A stretch of DNA of 64,000 nucleotides from JAEUIX01 sp046156035. Its GTDB lineage: Bacteria; Planctomycetota; Phycisphaerae; Phycisphaerales; UBA1924. The position numbers and the translations under genes are program-made. Location of the stretch: positions 1-64,000 of the forward strand of contig JBJXEW010000052.1 in NCBI GenBank assembly GCA_046156035.1. Direction: 5' to 3'. The notes below the pieces were generated by a model. It searched no databases. It was not told where the DNA came from and saw only the letters and a program-made list of their open reading frames with translations. Shown one piece after another: positions 50,188 to 58,933 of the stretch. Position 1 is the stretch's first letter. Each line of letters begins with the position of its first letter.

Positions 50188-50835
50188 ATGAAGAACGCCC
50201 GCTCCCTGCACACACCGAACGCTCCACGCCCTGCCCACCAGGTCACGGTCGGCCGCATGCGGCTCTCGCTCATGAGCCATCACGGCGGCGACAGCCGGAG
50301 CATCACGCTGGAGAGGACCCACGGCGACTTGGAGAACGGCTGGTACCCGGCGGCGAGTTTTCGGGTCACGGACCTGCCGCTGCTGCTGGAGTCCGCGAAA
50401 GACATGCAGGCTTACCTGAGCGGCGGAGCCCAGCCAAAGCGTCAGACAACCCCCGGTGCCGACGCCCAGCCGCCCAAGTCCTCAGGTGGAACCGATGCAC
50501 ACCCGCCCAAGCCCTGCACACCCGTCGCCGCATCCCCGGCGGGGGCGACACCGAGCGGGCCGGAGTCAGGATCGGCGGACGCCGCCCCAACGCCGCCGGC
50601 CGCATCGCACGCGGCCCTGAACGGGACGGCAAAGCCCGGACCGCCCCCGCCCCCTTCGGCCGGTGCGGTGGCGAAGCCGGCGGGTCCGCAGCAGCCGTCT
50701 CCGCGTCGCGCCGTCGCTGCCGCCAAGCCGCTCGCGGGTTCGGCGAGGCCGTCGCGGAGTCGCACGGCTGGCCGGCCGGCGGCACGCCGCACGCGGGCCT
50801 CGGCTCGCCCGGTGCGGAAACAGCTTTCGCGTTAG
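50188..50835 (+). CDS. Small-domain protein with a long Pro/Ala-rich tail
   Basis: A 215-residue protein from ATG 50188 (AAAGGA upstream). The first 80 residues form a folded domain (VGRMRLSLMSHHGGDSRSIT, then DLENGWYPAASFRVTDLPLL), similar in layout to the small element proteins. The remaining 135 residues are Pro/Ala/Ser-rich and end very basic (RRTRASARPVRKQLSR). The basic disordered tail suggests nucleic-acid binding. It is followed 12 nt later by the methyltransferase gene. Confidence 0.68.
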   Translation: MKNARSLHTPNAPRPAHQVTVGRMRLSLMSHHGGDSRSITLERTHGDLENGWYPAASFRVTDLPLLLESAKDMQAYLSGGAQPKRQTTPGADAQPPKSSGGTDAHPPKPCTPVAASPAGATPSGPESGSADAAPTPPAASHAALNGTAKPGPPPPPSAGAVAKPAGPQQPSPRRAVAAAKPLAGSARPSRSRTAGRPAARRTRASARPVRKQLSR

Positions 50836-50846
50836 CCGGTCGAACC

Positions 50847-51686
50847 ATGACGCTGATCGTCAACCGGATCGTGACCGGCGATTGTCTCGAAGTCCTGGCA
50901 CGGTTGCCCGATGCCTGCGTGGACCTGATCGTCTTCAGCCCGCCCTACGACGACCTGCGGGCCTATGAGGGCGGGTGGAGCGTGGATTCACGCCGTCTCG
51001 GCGAGGAGTTGCTGCGTGTGACCAAGGATGGCGGCATCGCCGCCGTCGTGCTGGGCGACGCAACGAAGAAGTTCGCCAAGTCGCTGACGACGTTCCGGTG
51101 GGCGGTGGACTGGGTCGACCGCGTCGGCTGGCGGCTCTTCGAGTGCTGCATCTACGCCCGCCACGGACGGCCCGGGCCGTGGTGGCGGACACGCTTCCGC
51201 GTCGATCACGAGTACATCATGCTGTTCCTCAAGGGCGAGCGGCCGCGGCGCTTCGACAAGCAAGCGCTCCGTGTTCCCACCAAGCTGTCGGGCCGCGTCT
51301 TCCGCACTCCGGGAAAGCCCGCCGGTGGACGCCGCGGGCGATCGCACAGGCCCACGCTCGTCGGTCCCCTCAAATGCCGCGGCACGGTCTGGCACTACGC
51401 GGCCAGCACGTCGGAGGGCAACCGCCTCAAGCTGCGTCACCCCGCGACCTTCCCCGACAAGCTGGCCGAGGATCTGATCCGGTGCTTCTCCGTACCCGGC
51501 GACCTGGTGCTCGACCCGATGTGCGGCAGCGGCACGACGCCCGTCATGGCCGCCCGCCACCGTCGCCGCTATCTCGGCGTCGATGTCAGCCGAACCTACA
51601 CGGCGATCTGCCGGAAAAGACTGCGGCACGAATTGTCAAGAGGGTTGCCGACTTGCCCGGGCCGCAAGCGGGGTTCGACGGTGTAG
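50847..51686 (+). CDS. DNA methyltransferase, beta-class (SPPY) type
   Basis: A 279-residue enzyme from ATG 50847. Motif IV SPPYDD (31-36) comes before motif I DPMCGSGTT (223-231), the beta-class order, and SPPY points to N4-cytosine specificity, though N6-adenine is possible. Other blocks are DGGIAAVVLGD, FRVDHEYIMLFLKG and KCRGTVWHYAAS, with HPATFPDKLAEDLIRCFS before motif I. No restriction endonuclease is adjacent, so it is probably an orphan methylase protecting the mobile element. The frame is open upstream to 49902 but that part belongs to the preceding gene region. Confidence 0.9.
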   Translation: MTLIVNRIVTGDCLEVLARLPDACVDLIVFSPPYDDLRAYEGGWSVDSRRLGEELLRVTKDGGIAAVVLGDATKKFAKSLTTFRWAVDWVDRVGWRLFECCIYARHGRPGPWWRTRFRVDHEYIMLFLKGERPRRFDKQALRVPTKLSGRVFRTPGKPAGGRRGRSHRPTLVGPLKCRGTVWHYAASTSEGNRLKLRHPATFPDKLAEDLIRCFSVPGDLVLDPMCGSGTTPVMAARHRRRYLGVDVSRTYTAICRKRLRHELSRGLPTCPGRKRGSTV

Positions 51687-52133
51687 CTGGGCGACACGCA
51701 CCGAGCGACCGGACCATGCGCGGAGTAACTGCACGACGGCCGCGGGGAGGGAGTGTGCAGCGACACTCTTCACTGGTGCCGACGGGCGAGTTGGGCACAG
51801 TTCTCAGCGTGCTTCCCATAGCGTTCGGCAGCAGGGTCTGCATCAATTGGAATCGCCGGCGGGCGCAATGGGCGAGATGGGCTTGCTGTGCCGTTGACTT
51901 CTTGAGCATTGGAGCGGGAGGGGCAGTGAGACAAGGCTCTGCGATTCTGTCCTCGGCCGTTGGTCACAGGCGGGCAGCCGGAGTTGCACGAGGGGCCCCC
52001 GTTCGTGGAGACTGGACCACTCGATCGACGGCCTGCTAGGCTTCTCGCCGCCCGGGTGCCACCGCGCCATCCTGATTTCTGCGGGCCAGTCGTCACCCTT
52101 CGGCAACGACGGTCCACATGGGAGTTCGCTTCT
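51687..52133. other. 447-nt region without a recognisable gene
   Basis: No frame on either strand has a ribosome binding site or coding-like composition. No repeat or hairpin comparable to the leader elements is visible. Confidence 0.4.
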
Positions 52134-53009
52134 ATGAGTAGGGTCGAAGAAATGGAGCGGCTTCGGAGCATGAGCAGCTCGGAGATCACGCGTGATCTCG
52201 AGAGACAACGCGCCGTGTTGTACGAACTGAAACTGACGCATGCGGTGGGTGCTCTTGAAAAGCCGCATTTGCTTCGGGCCAAGCGGGCACAGGTCGCGCG
52301 GCTATGCACCATTTTGGAGGAGCAGCGACACCACCAGGACGCTGCCGCGGGATCGACTGAATTGGTGGAACTCAAACGGGTCCCCGTGCGTATCAGGGTA
52401 CAGCGAACCGCTGCCCACGCCCGCTCGAAACCAATGGTTTCGCGGGTGGACCGCGTGGTTCAAGCCACGCGTGCCGAGCCGAAATTGCCGCCGAGAGAAG
52501 CGCGATTGCTCTCGGACGTGATTGGTGCTATGCAGGTGAAAGCGTGCGCAGAAAGCGGGCAAAATGCCGATAACCCCTCCATTCCAGGAAACGTCGCCTC
52601 TATCCCGGCGCGCAGCCACCCGAAGAACGAGGTGATGGACGCGCCCCGGCTCATTGCCAAGGTTCTCTACCTCGCTCGTGCGGAGCAGGCTCGTTCGCGA
52701 TTGGACTTGTTCCGGTCACGCGCGGCGAATGAGGCGTACCTAGACATTTCTCGATTCACCGCCGAGGACGCCGTGTCCGAGGCAACGACGCTGCGGAGAT
52801 TGTTGCGAGTGGCTCCTTGGCTCGTCGAACCTGTCGTTGTGGGTCCTGACGACCGTCTTACTCCAAGTACGGAGCGGCGGTTACTCAAACAGCTGATACG
52901 CATCACCGACCGCCGTTTCGATGCCTATGCCGCAGATCAAGCTCGGCGCCGTGTCTCGTTTGATGCGTACCAAGCGAAGCGCCGCGCCAAGTCACAGAAA
53001 GAGCGCTAG
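52134..53009 (+). CDS. Protein with N-terminal ribosomal-protein-L29-like domain
   Basis: A 291-residue protein from ATG 52134. Residues 4-62 (MERLRSMSSSEITRDLERQR, AVLYELKLTHAVGALEKPHL, LRAKRAQVARLCTIL) match the two-helix pattern of ribosomal protein L29/uL29, including the EL..L..A.G.LE.PH.LR..R...AR..T block. Chromosomal rpmC normally encodes only about 65 residues inside the S10 operon, so this is a fusion or mimic. The other 225 residues are unknown: a variable linker, then a helical domain (MDAPRLIAKVLYLARAEQAR, FTAEDAVSEATTLRRLLRV) and a very basic end. It may target the ribosome; this is inference. Confidence 0.72.
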   Translation: MSRVEEMERLRSMSSSEITRDLERQRAVLYELKLTHAVGALEKPHLLRAKRAQVARLCTILEEQRHHQDAAAGSTELVELKRVPVRIRVQRTAAHARSKPMVSRVDRVVQATRAEPKLPPREARLLSDVIGAMQVKACAESGQNADNPSIPGNVASIPARSHPKNEVMDAPRLIAKVLYLARAEQARSRLDLFRSRAANEAYLDISRFTAEDAVSEATTLRRLLRVAPWLVEPVVVGPDDRLTPSTERRLLKQLIRITDRRFDAYAADQARRRVSFDAYQAKRRAKSQKER

Positions 53010-53032
53010 ACTCCGGCAGACGTAATTGCGTC

Positions 53033-54565
53033 GTGGTAGTGGGGCACGTGGGGGCTCGGAGCGGCGTGTTGTCCTTGATCAAGACCTACGGACTGTCCGA
53101 ACTTCATCCTCTGATGTTCGCGCTAAACCGGCCCACCAGGCCCGGGTCGGTGCGTGATTCAATTTGGCGAGCCGAGTGCTTCGCCGACGAAATGGTGAAC
53201 AGCGGAACGGTGCAGTCCGGGCAATCGGTCATGGTGGTTGGACTCGGGCCCGTCGGTATGGCCTTGAGCCTCGCCCTGCTTGAACGCGGGATCAAGATTG
53301 TCAGCTGCAATCTCGTGAGTCAGGAGCGCGATGACGCGTTTCATCTGTGCCGTCACAGGGTTATTTGCCCGACGACGTTTGATTTTCCGAAGGCGCACTG
53401 GACTGTTCGCGAGCATCCGTTCGATGGAAGCACGGAGACGGTGTTGCCCTGGGAGGCTGGGCTTGCCACAGCCGTCCACGCAAGTTTGCTGCATCGGTTT
53501 GTTGAGATAGGCGCGCGCTACGTCGCGACCGGGAATCTGGTAACGATTGAACCAGCGAGCGTCACCTCGTGGCGGCGTGCTCATGATCTGATCCACGTCG
53601 AGGGCGAGATCGAAGACGACGAGGCGGACGTAAACGAGGGTGACAGAGCGTGGACCGAGGATGTCAACGCGATCGTGTTTTGTACCGGTCCGGGTCCCCA
53701 TCTCAAGCACATCGACCGCGCCGATACGGGATTCCAATCTCACGGCTTTTGGAGCAACGCGGATGCTGTTCTACGGCGTCGTATCAAACTCGCCGGCAAG
53801 CAGATCCTGGTGCTTGGCGGGCAGGATGGCGGGCTTGGCGACTTTGCACGTCTGCTCTGCAAGGAGTCAGATCCATGTGATCTGTTGCGCCACCTGCCGC
53901 TCCCGCAGGATGCTGTCCAATCGCTGGACTCGTTGAACCGCACGATGTGGGTTGGATTTTCCTCGTCGACAACCAGCCTGGACCACGCTCGACTGGTCGA
54001 GCTGCAAGCTGCCTCTATTCGTCTCGTGAATGAGATGTGGACTGGGACTCCGAACCTCCGGAAGCGAGTGGACGGGCTGCTGCTGAACGATGATGCGCGT
54101 CCGGCGGTTCAGCTTGCCTGCATCTGCTTTCACTTCGGGCAGGCGTACTTCGCGAACCGCCTCCTTTGTCACCTCCTGGCTCGCGCACTCAGAGAGCGTG
54201 GCGCAACTGCAAATGGGGGCATGGCACCATTTCGGGCAGGCGTGCGCGCGGTTGCTGTTGAGGGACTCGGTGGTCATCGTTGCGCCGGTGACGCTGGCAA
54301 ATGCTCGGGTGCCCGGCACCGGGTTCAATTCCAGGCGGAATGTTGCACGAAGGGCTGCGTACCACCAGATTATCTCGCCCAAGAAGGCCAGGTCCCTGCG
54401 GCGCATGTTTGGCCGTTGGTAACGGTTAGCACCGCGCCCATCGATGTTGACCACGTCCTGTGTCGGTTTGGCCCTTCTCGCGAGTTTCCGCGAATCCCTC
54501 CGGACGTTGCTGCAGCCATTCAGGCTAGATCGGAAGTGCGCGATGTACCTCCGTTCTACCTGTGA
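53033..54565 (+). CDS. Rossmann-fold FAD/NAD(P)-binding protein, possibly frameshifted near its end
   Basis: A 510-residue frame from GTG 53033, 23 nt after the L29-like gene. Two dinucleotide-binding motifs appear: VMVVGLGPVGMALSLALLER (about 67-86) and ILVLGGQDGGLGDF (about 259-272), with FCTGPGPH between them, as in FAD-dependent oxidoreductases. Between about 54180 and 54422 codon composition favours another frame (VAQLQMGAWHHFGQACARLL, then VVIVAPVTLANARVPGTGFN), so a frameshift or a rearranged end is likely. The start could also be ATG 53115. Its neighbour suggests a two-gene unit of unknown role. Confidence 0.62.
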   Translation: MVVGHVGARSGVLSLIKTYGLSELHPLMFALNRPTRPGSVRDSIWRAECFADEMVNSGTVQSGQSVMVVGLGPVGMALSLALLERGIKIVSCNLVSQERDDAFHLCRHRVICPTTFDFPKAHWTVREHPFDGSTETVLPWEAGLATAVHASLLHRFVEIGARYVATGNLVTIEPASVTSWRRAHDLIHVEGEIEDDEADVNEGDRAWTEDVNAIVFCTGPGPHLKHIDRADTGFQSHGFWSNADAVLRRRIKLAGKQILVLGGQDGGLGDFARLLCKESDPCDLLRHLPLPQDAVQSLDSLNRTMWVGFSSSTTSLDHARLVELQAASIRLVNEMWTGTPNLRKRVDGLLLNDDARPAVQLACICFHFGQAYFANRLLCHLLARALRERGATANGGMAPFRAGVRAVAVEGLGGHRCAGDAGKCSGARHRVQFQAECCTKGCVPPDYLAQEGQVPAAHVWPLVTVSTAPIDVDHVLCRFGPSREFPRIPPDVAAAIQARSEVRDVPPFYL

Positions 54566-54971
54566 CATATGGGGAGGAAGCCGGCGCGAGCGACAGTCCG
54601 ATGGCCCCACGATCGAACAGCGTGAGTAGATCACGCCGAGCGGCCGTTCAGTGGGTTGCGTCCGTCGCGTCGACGCATCCGCTGCACTGTGGGCGGCCAC
54701 AACAAGAATTGTGCCTAGCACCGCGCGCGATGACTTTACGGTGCGCCGCCCGTGGTGGACTGCTACTGCGCGTGGGTCAAGTGTTTCGTTGGCGCGAGGC
54801 GCCCGAGTCGGAGGGCAATGGTTCTGCGCGCTCCACGGCCGACACCTCCCCGCGGCTGCGACGGAGGGTGTATTGGGGGCTTGATAAAATCACTCCGGCG
54901 CGGCCGCGGGGAGAGGAGAATCGCCGCCCTGCCTTGAAACTCCACCTGCTACCCCGTCGAAGCCACGCGGC
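54566..54971. other. 405-nt region without a recognisable gene
   Basis: Nothing coding-like is seen. GATAAAAT near 54885 is a possible -10 element for the DUF4062 gene about 85 nt downstream. Confidence 0.4.
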
Positions 54972-55628
54972 ATGAGGGTCTTCGTCTCGTCCACAATCAA
55001 CGATCTCGCTCCCTATCGGCAGGCGAGCGCCGGAGTGATTCTGGAGATGGGCTGGCAACCGGTTCTGCCGGTGGAGCACCGGCGTGTGGCGGGGGGCCCG
55101 GCGGTGCTGCGGTGCATCGAACAGGTGCGCAGCTGTCAAATGTTCATCCTCGTCGCGGGATTCCGTTGCGGATGGATACCGACGCTCGCCCAGGGCGGCA
55201 CCGGCACCGCGTCGATCACCGAAATCGAGCTGGCGGCTTGGCTTCACCACGGTGCCGCGCACGGTGGTATGGCTCCGCTCTTGTTCATCGCGGAGGATGG
55301 GCGGCAGGAAATCGCCGAAGGCGAGTCTGCCCTGCATCGTTCGGTCCAGACGGTTTTTCGCGAGAAGGTGCGGAACATCGGCAACTGGTTGCACTCGTTC
55401 GCGTTGGTGGAGCAGGGTCAAGCGGGGCACGGCGAGGCTGTCGGTTCGTTCCAGTCGCTGGTGCGTGGGCAGATTGCCAACGTGAAGGCGGAATTGGCCG
55501 ATGCGGCCCGCTGGCAGGCACAGCAACAAGCTGAACAAGCGATGGCTGCGGCGCAACGGGCCAGGAGCGATGGGTTTGCCTTGGCTTTGTTGGCGCTTGG
55601 CGTGGGTTATGTGCTTGCGAAGAAGTAA
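54972..55628 (+). CDS. DUF4062-domain protein with C-terminal membrane anchor
   Basis: A 218-residue protein. It begins MRVFVSSTINDLAPYRQASA, the hallmark of DUF4062 (related to TIR-like/SEFIR-adjacent alpha-beta domains), followed by VEHRRVAGGPAVLRCIEQVR and MFILVAGFRCGWIP. The C-terminus has a coiled stretch (AADAARWQAQQQAEQAM-like) and a hydrophobic helix FALALLALGVGYVLAKK that could anchor it to the membrane. DUF4062 proteins are usually N-terminal modules of large NTPases in conflict systems; a short membrane-anchored version next to a relaxase is unusual. Confidence 0.78.
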   Translation: MRVFVSSTINDLAPYRQASAGVILEMGWQPVLPVEHRRVAGGPAVLRCIEQVRSCQMFILVAGFRCGWIPTLAQGGTGTASITEIELAAWLHHGAAHGGMAPLLFIAEDGRQEIAEGESALHRSVQTVFREKVRNIGNWLHSFALVEQGQAGHGEAVGSFQSLVRGQIANVKAELADAARWQAQQQAEQAMAAAQRARSDGFALALLALGVGYVLAKK

Positions 55629-55681
55629 GTTGTGGTCGGCGGTGCCACAATATTGAGCCACCGGCGAGTAAGTCTTATCGC

Positions 55682-55755
55682 GTTGACGGAGGTGGGTTGG
55701 GACGGACTGTCAACACCCCTGCAGGGCGGCACGGCTGATCCGGTATACTGCCGCG
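55682..55755 (+). promoter_or_regulatory. Relaxase upstream region: inverted repeat and -10-like box
   Basis: GTTGAC (55682-55687) and GTCAAC (55709-55714) form an inverted repeat around GGAGGTGGGTTGGGACGGAC-like sequence, a possible origin of transfer or operator. TATACT (55744-55749) stands 6 nt before ATG 55756, a leaderless promoter geometry. The oriT idea rests only on position next to the relaxase gene. Confidence 0.4.
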
Positions 55756-58545
55756 ATGCTGCGGATGCACCAGTCGCGCTCGGGAGACGCGGCCAAGGAC
55801 TACTACACCGAGGCGCTGGCCACCGGCGATTACTACGTCAGCGCCGAGCGGAGTTCGCCCTGGCGCGGCAGGCTCGCCGAGCGTCTGGGGCTGGGGCCGG
55901 AGGTGACGCGGGAGTCGTTCTGCCGCCTGGCCGACAACCTCCATCCGAGCAAGGACGAGTCCCTCACCCCGAGGACCAAGGACGACCGCACGGTGGCGTA
56001 CGACGTCAACTTCCACGTGCCCAAGGGTGTGTCGGTGCTGCACATGGTCAGCCGTGACAACCGCATCGTGGCGGCGATCCGCGAGGCGGTGCACGAGACG
56101 ATGGTGGAGATCGAGAAGCAGGCGGCAACGCGGGTGAGGCTGGGCCAGAGCGACGGCGAGCGGCCGGCGGGCGAGCTGGTGTGGGGCGAGTTCCTGCACT
56201 CGACCACCCGCCCGGTGGACGGGGTTCCCGACCCGCACCTGCACGTGCATTGCTACGTCTTCAACGTCACGCACGATCCCGTGGAGGGCCGGCTCAAGGC
56301 CGCCCACTTCCGCGACATCAAGCGGGACATGCCGTACTACGAGGCCGCCTACTGGACCCGGTTGGCGGGGAAGTTGGAGACGCTGGGCTACAGGACCGAG
56401 CGCGACGGCAAGGGGTGGGATGTCGCGGGGGTGCCGAAGAGCGTGCGGGAGCGGTTTTCGCGGCGGACGGCCCAGATCGAGAAGAAGGCCAGGGAACTCA
56501 ACATCACCGATCCCAACCGCAAGGCGGAGATCGGCGCCGCGACGCGCGAGGGCAAGGAGGCGAGCCGCCTTCAGCCCGGCGAGTTGCGCAGGCACTGGAT
56601 GGGCGAGATGACGGCGGAGGAGCGGGAGGTGATCGCGGCGGTTGTGCGTGACCGCACGCCCCGCGAGCGTTCCGCCGAGACGGAGCGGGCGGCGGCGGAA
56701 CGGGCTCTGGAGCACGCCATGAAGCACCGCTTCGAGCGCGAGAGCGTGGCGGCCTGGCCACGGCTCCTGGAGAGCGGCCTGAGGTTCGGCGTGGGGCAGG
56801 TTTCGCCGGAGGCGATCAGGGACGCCGCGGAGGTGCACCCGCAGCTGGTAACGGCCAGGGAGGGGACGCAGCGTTGGGTGACGACGCGGGAGATTCTCCA
56901 GGAAGAGCGGGCGATGCTGGGTTTCGCGCGGGACGGGCGCGGAATGTGCCCGCCCTTGGAGCGGGGCATGAAGTGGACCCGCGGCATGGTCAACCTGAAC
57001 AGGCAGCAGGAGCAGGCCGTCGAGCACGTCTTGACCAGCCGGGACCGGTTGATGCTGGTGCGCGGCGGGTCGGGGACCGGCAAGACCACGCTCATCCGCA
57101 CCGCCGTCGCGGCGATCGAGCAACGCGGGTCGAGCGTGGTGCCGCTGGCCCCGACGGCGGAGGCCTCGCGCGGCGCGATGCGGGAGGCGGGGATGGGCGG
57201 GGCCGAGACGGTGGCGAAGTTCCTGGCCTCGCGCGATCTGCAGGCCCAAGCGAGGAACGGCGTGATCTGGGTCGACGAGGCCGGGTTGCTGGGCACGGCC
57301 AGCATGGGGAAGGTGCTGGAGGTGGCGCAGAAGCAGAACGCCCGCGTGATTCTCAGCGGTGACACCAACCAGCACAACTCGGTCGAACGCGGCGATGCCT
57401 TGCGGCTTCTCGAGTCGCGGCTCGGCCTCAGGTCCGCCGAGGTGACGCAGGTGGTCAGGCAGCAGGGAACCTACCGCGAGGCTGTGGAGGCGATGGGCAA
57501 GGGACGCTTTGACGAGGGGATTGCCGCGCTCGACAGGCTCGGCGCGATCCAGCAGTGCGAGCCCGGCGATTGGACGCCGCTGGTGGAGGATTACGTTGAG
57601 ACGCTCCGGACCGGGCGGAGTTGTCTGGCGATCTCGCCGACGCACGCCGAGGGCGAGGCGATCTCGTCGTTGATCCGGTCGGAGTTAAAGAGCAAGGGGC
57701 TGTTGGGGCAGGACGAACGGCTGACGGTGCGGCACCGCGATCTGGGCTGGAGCCAGGCGGAGCGCTCCGACGCGGCCAACTACCAGCCCGGCCAGATCGT
57801 GCAGTTCCACCAGGCGGTTCGTGACGGTAAGAGCCGCTTCGCACCCGGCGAACGCTACCGCGTGTCGGGGCGCGACGCCGAGGGAAGAGTGGAACTGACT
57901 GGACAGACGGGCGAACGGAAGTCGTTGCCCCTCAACCGTTCGGCGGCGTTCGCGGTGCGCGAGGAGCTGACGCTGCGTGTGGCGCCGGGCGAGCGGCTGC
58001 GGGTGACGGGCAACGGCAAGACTCTGGACGGTCGGCACAGGCTCAACACCGGCGCGGCGTTCCGGGTCGCTTCCTTCACGCCCGAGGGCGATCTCAAGCT
58101 CTCCAACGGCTGGGTGGTGTCCAGGGACTTCGGCCAGTGGGACCACGGCTATGTCAGCACCTCGCACGCGGCCCAGGGCCGGAGCGTGGACAAGGTGCTG
58201 ATCGCCCAGAGCTGGGCCGGGGTTACGGCGGCGAGCGCCGAGCAGGTGTACGTCTCGGTGAGCCGCGGCAAGCAGGCGGTGCGGGTCTACACCGACGACC
58301 GCGAGGCGGTGGTCGAGGCCCTGAGCCGGTTGAGCCGCAGGCGCTCGGCGGTGGAACTGGTCGATGGTCCGGCCGACAACCCAGGCCAGGAGACGGCCGT
58401 CGATCGGGTGAAGCGCCACGCGCAGACGCTGGCGAGGGTTGGTCTGTACGAGACGACGCGTCGGGAACTTCAGCGCCAACGCCAGCGGACCGTGGACCGC
58501 GGCCGCGGCGCCGGACGAACAGGAGGAAGAGGTTATGAACGCTAG
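55756..58545 (+). CDS. MobF-family conjugative relaxase-helicase (TrwC/TraA-like)
   Basis: A 929-residue relaxase-helicase. The N-terminal relaxase has paired tyrosines (DYY at 15-17 and DYYVS at 25-29) and the three-His metal site PDPHLHVHCYVFN (H161, H163, H165). The helicase part has Walker A GGSGTGKTT (437-445), motif II VDEAGLL (506-512) and the later SF1 motif YVSTSHAAQGRSVDKVLIAQ near residue 800. It would nick oriT, attach covalently to the 5' end and unwind the strand during conjugation. No coupling protein or type IV secretion genes are in the window, so the element is probably mobilised by another system. Its end overlaps the next gene by 11 nt. Confidence 0.95.
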   Translation: MLRMHQSRSGDAAKDYYTEALATGDYYVSAERSSPWRGRLAERLGLGPEVTRESFCRLADNLHPSKDESLTPRTKDDRTVAYDVNFHVPKGVSVLHMVSRDNRIVAAIREAVHETMVEIEKQAATRVRLGQSDGERPAGELVWGEFLHSTTRPVDGVPDPHLHVHCYVFNVTHDPVEGRLKAAHFRDIKRDMPYYEAAYWTRLAGKLETLGYRTERDGKGWDVAGVPKSVRERFSRRTAQIEKKARELNITDPNRKAEIGAATREGKEASRLQPGELRRHWMGEMTAEEREVIAAVVRDRTPRERSAETERAAAERALEHAMKHRFERESVAAWPRLLESGLRFGVGQVSPEAIRDAAEVHPQLVTAREGTQRWVTTREILQEERAMLGFARDGRGMCPPLERGMKWTRGMVNLNRQQEQAVEHVLTSRDRLMLVRGGSGTGKTTLIRTAVAAIEQRGSSVVPLAPTAEASRGAMREAGMGGAETVAKFLASRDLQAQARNGVIWVDEAGLLGTASMGKVLEVAQKQNARVILSGDTNQHNSVERGDALRLLESRLGLRSAEVTQVVRQQGTYREAVEAMGKGRFDEGIAALDRLGAIQQCEPGDWTPLVEDYVETLRTGRSCLAISPTHAEGEAISSLIRSELKSKGLLGQDERLTVRHRDLGWSQAERSDAANYQPGQIVQFHQAVRDGKSRFAPGERYRVSGRDAEGRVELTGQTGERKSLPLNRSAAFAVREELTLRVAPGERLRVTGNGKTLDGRHRLNTGAAFRVASFTPEGDLKLSNGWVVSRDFGQWDHGYVSTSHAAQGRSVDKVLIAQSWAGVTAASAEQVYVSVSRGKQAVRVYTDDREAVVEALSRLSRRRSAVELVDGPADNPGQETAVDRVKRHAQTLARVGLYETTRRELQRQRQRTVDRGRGAGRTGGRGYER

Positions 58546-58933
58546 CGGAAAACCCGCGCCGACCGGATCGCCGTTGGACCGGCACATGATGCGGAGCGGC
58601 GCTGGAGCAGGTTCCAAGCGCAGCGAAGTCCCGGAGAGCGGGCTTGAGGCCCGGCCCGAGCAGCCGGTGCTGATGCTGGACTTCGTGATGAAGAATGGCG
58701 ACCGTGTCGGCCTGCCTTACGCCTATCTGTCGGGGGCGGCGCTCGACGGCAACGAGCACCTGGTGCTGACCTACTCGGACCGCACCGTGGAACTGCGCGG
58801 GCGGAACCTGCTGGCGCTCTACAACCACGTCCTGGCCCACACCGCCCGGCGTATCGAGACTGCCGGTTCGCCCTTCGACGACGGCGTGCAGGCGGTGTGG
58901 GTGGAGTCGATCACGGTCCGGGATCGGGAGTGA
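58535..58933 (+). CDS. Small element protein downstream of the relaxase
   Basis: A 132-residue protein from ATG 58535 (GGAGGAAGAGG upstream), overlapping the relaxase stop by 11 nt. After a 45-residue Ser/Pro/Gly-rich start comes a beta-rich core: VLMLDFVMKNGDRVGLPYAY, LSGAALDGNEHLVLTYSDRT and VELRGRNLLALYNHVL. The layout suits a small ligand- or nucleic-acid-binding domain. Coupled translation with the relaxase suggests a role in mobilisation. Confidence 0.72.
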   Translation: MNASGKPAPTGSPLDRHMMRSGAGAGSKRSEVPESGLEARPEQPVLMLDFVMKNGDRVGLPYAYLSGAALDGNEHLVLTYSDRTVELRGRNLLALYNHVLAHTARRIETAGSPFDDGVQAVWVESITVRDRE

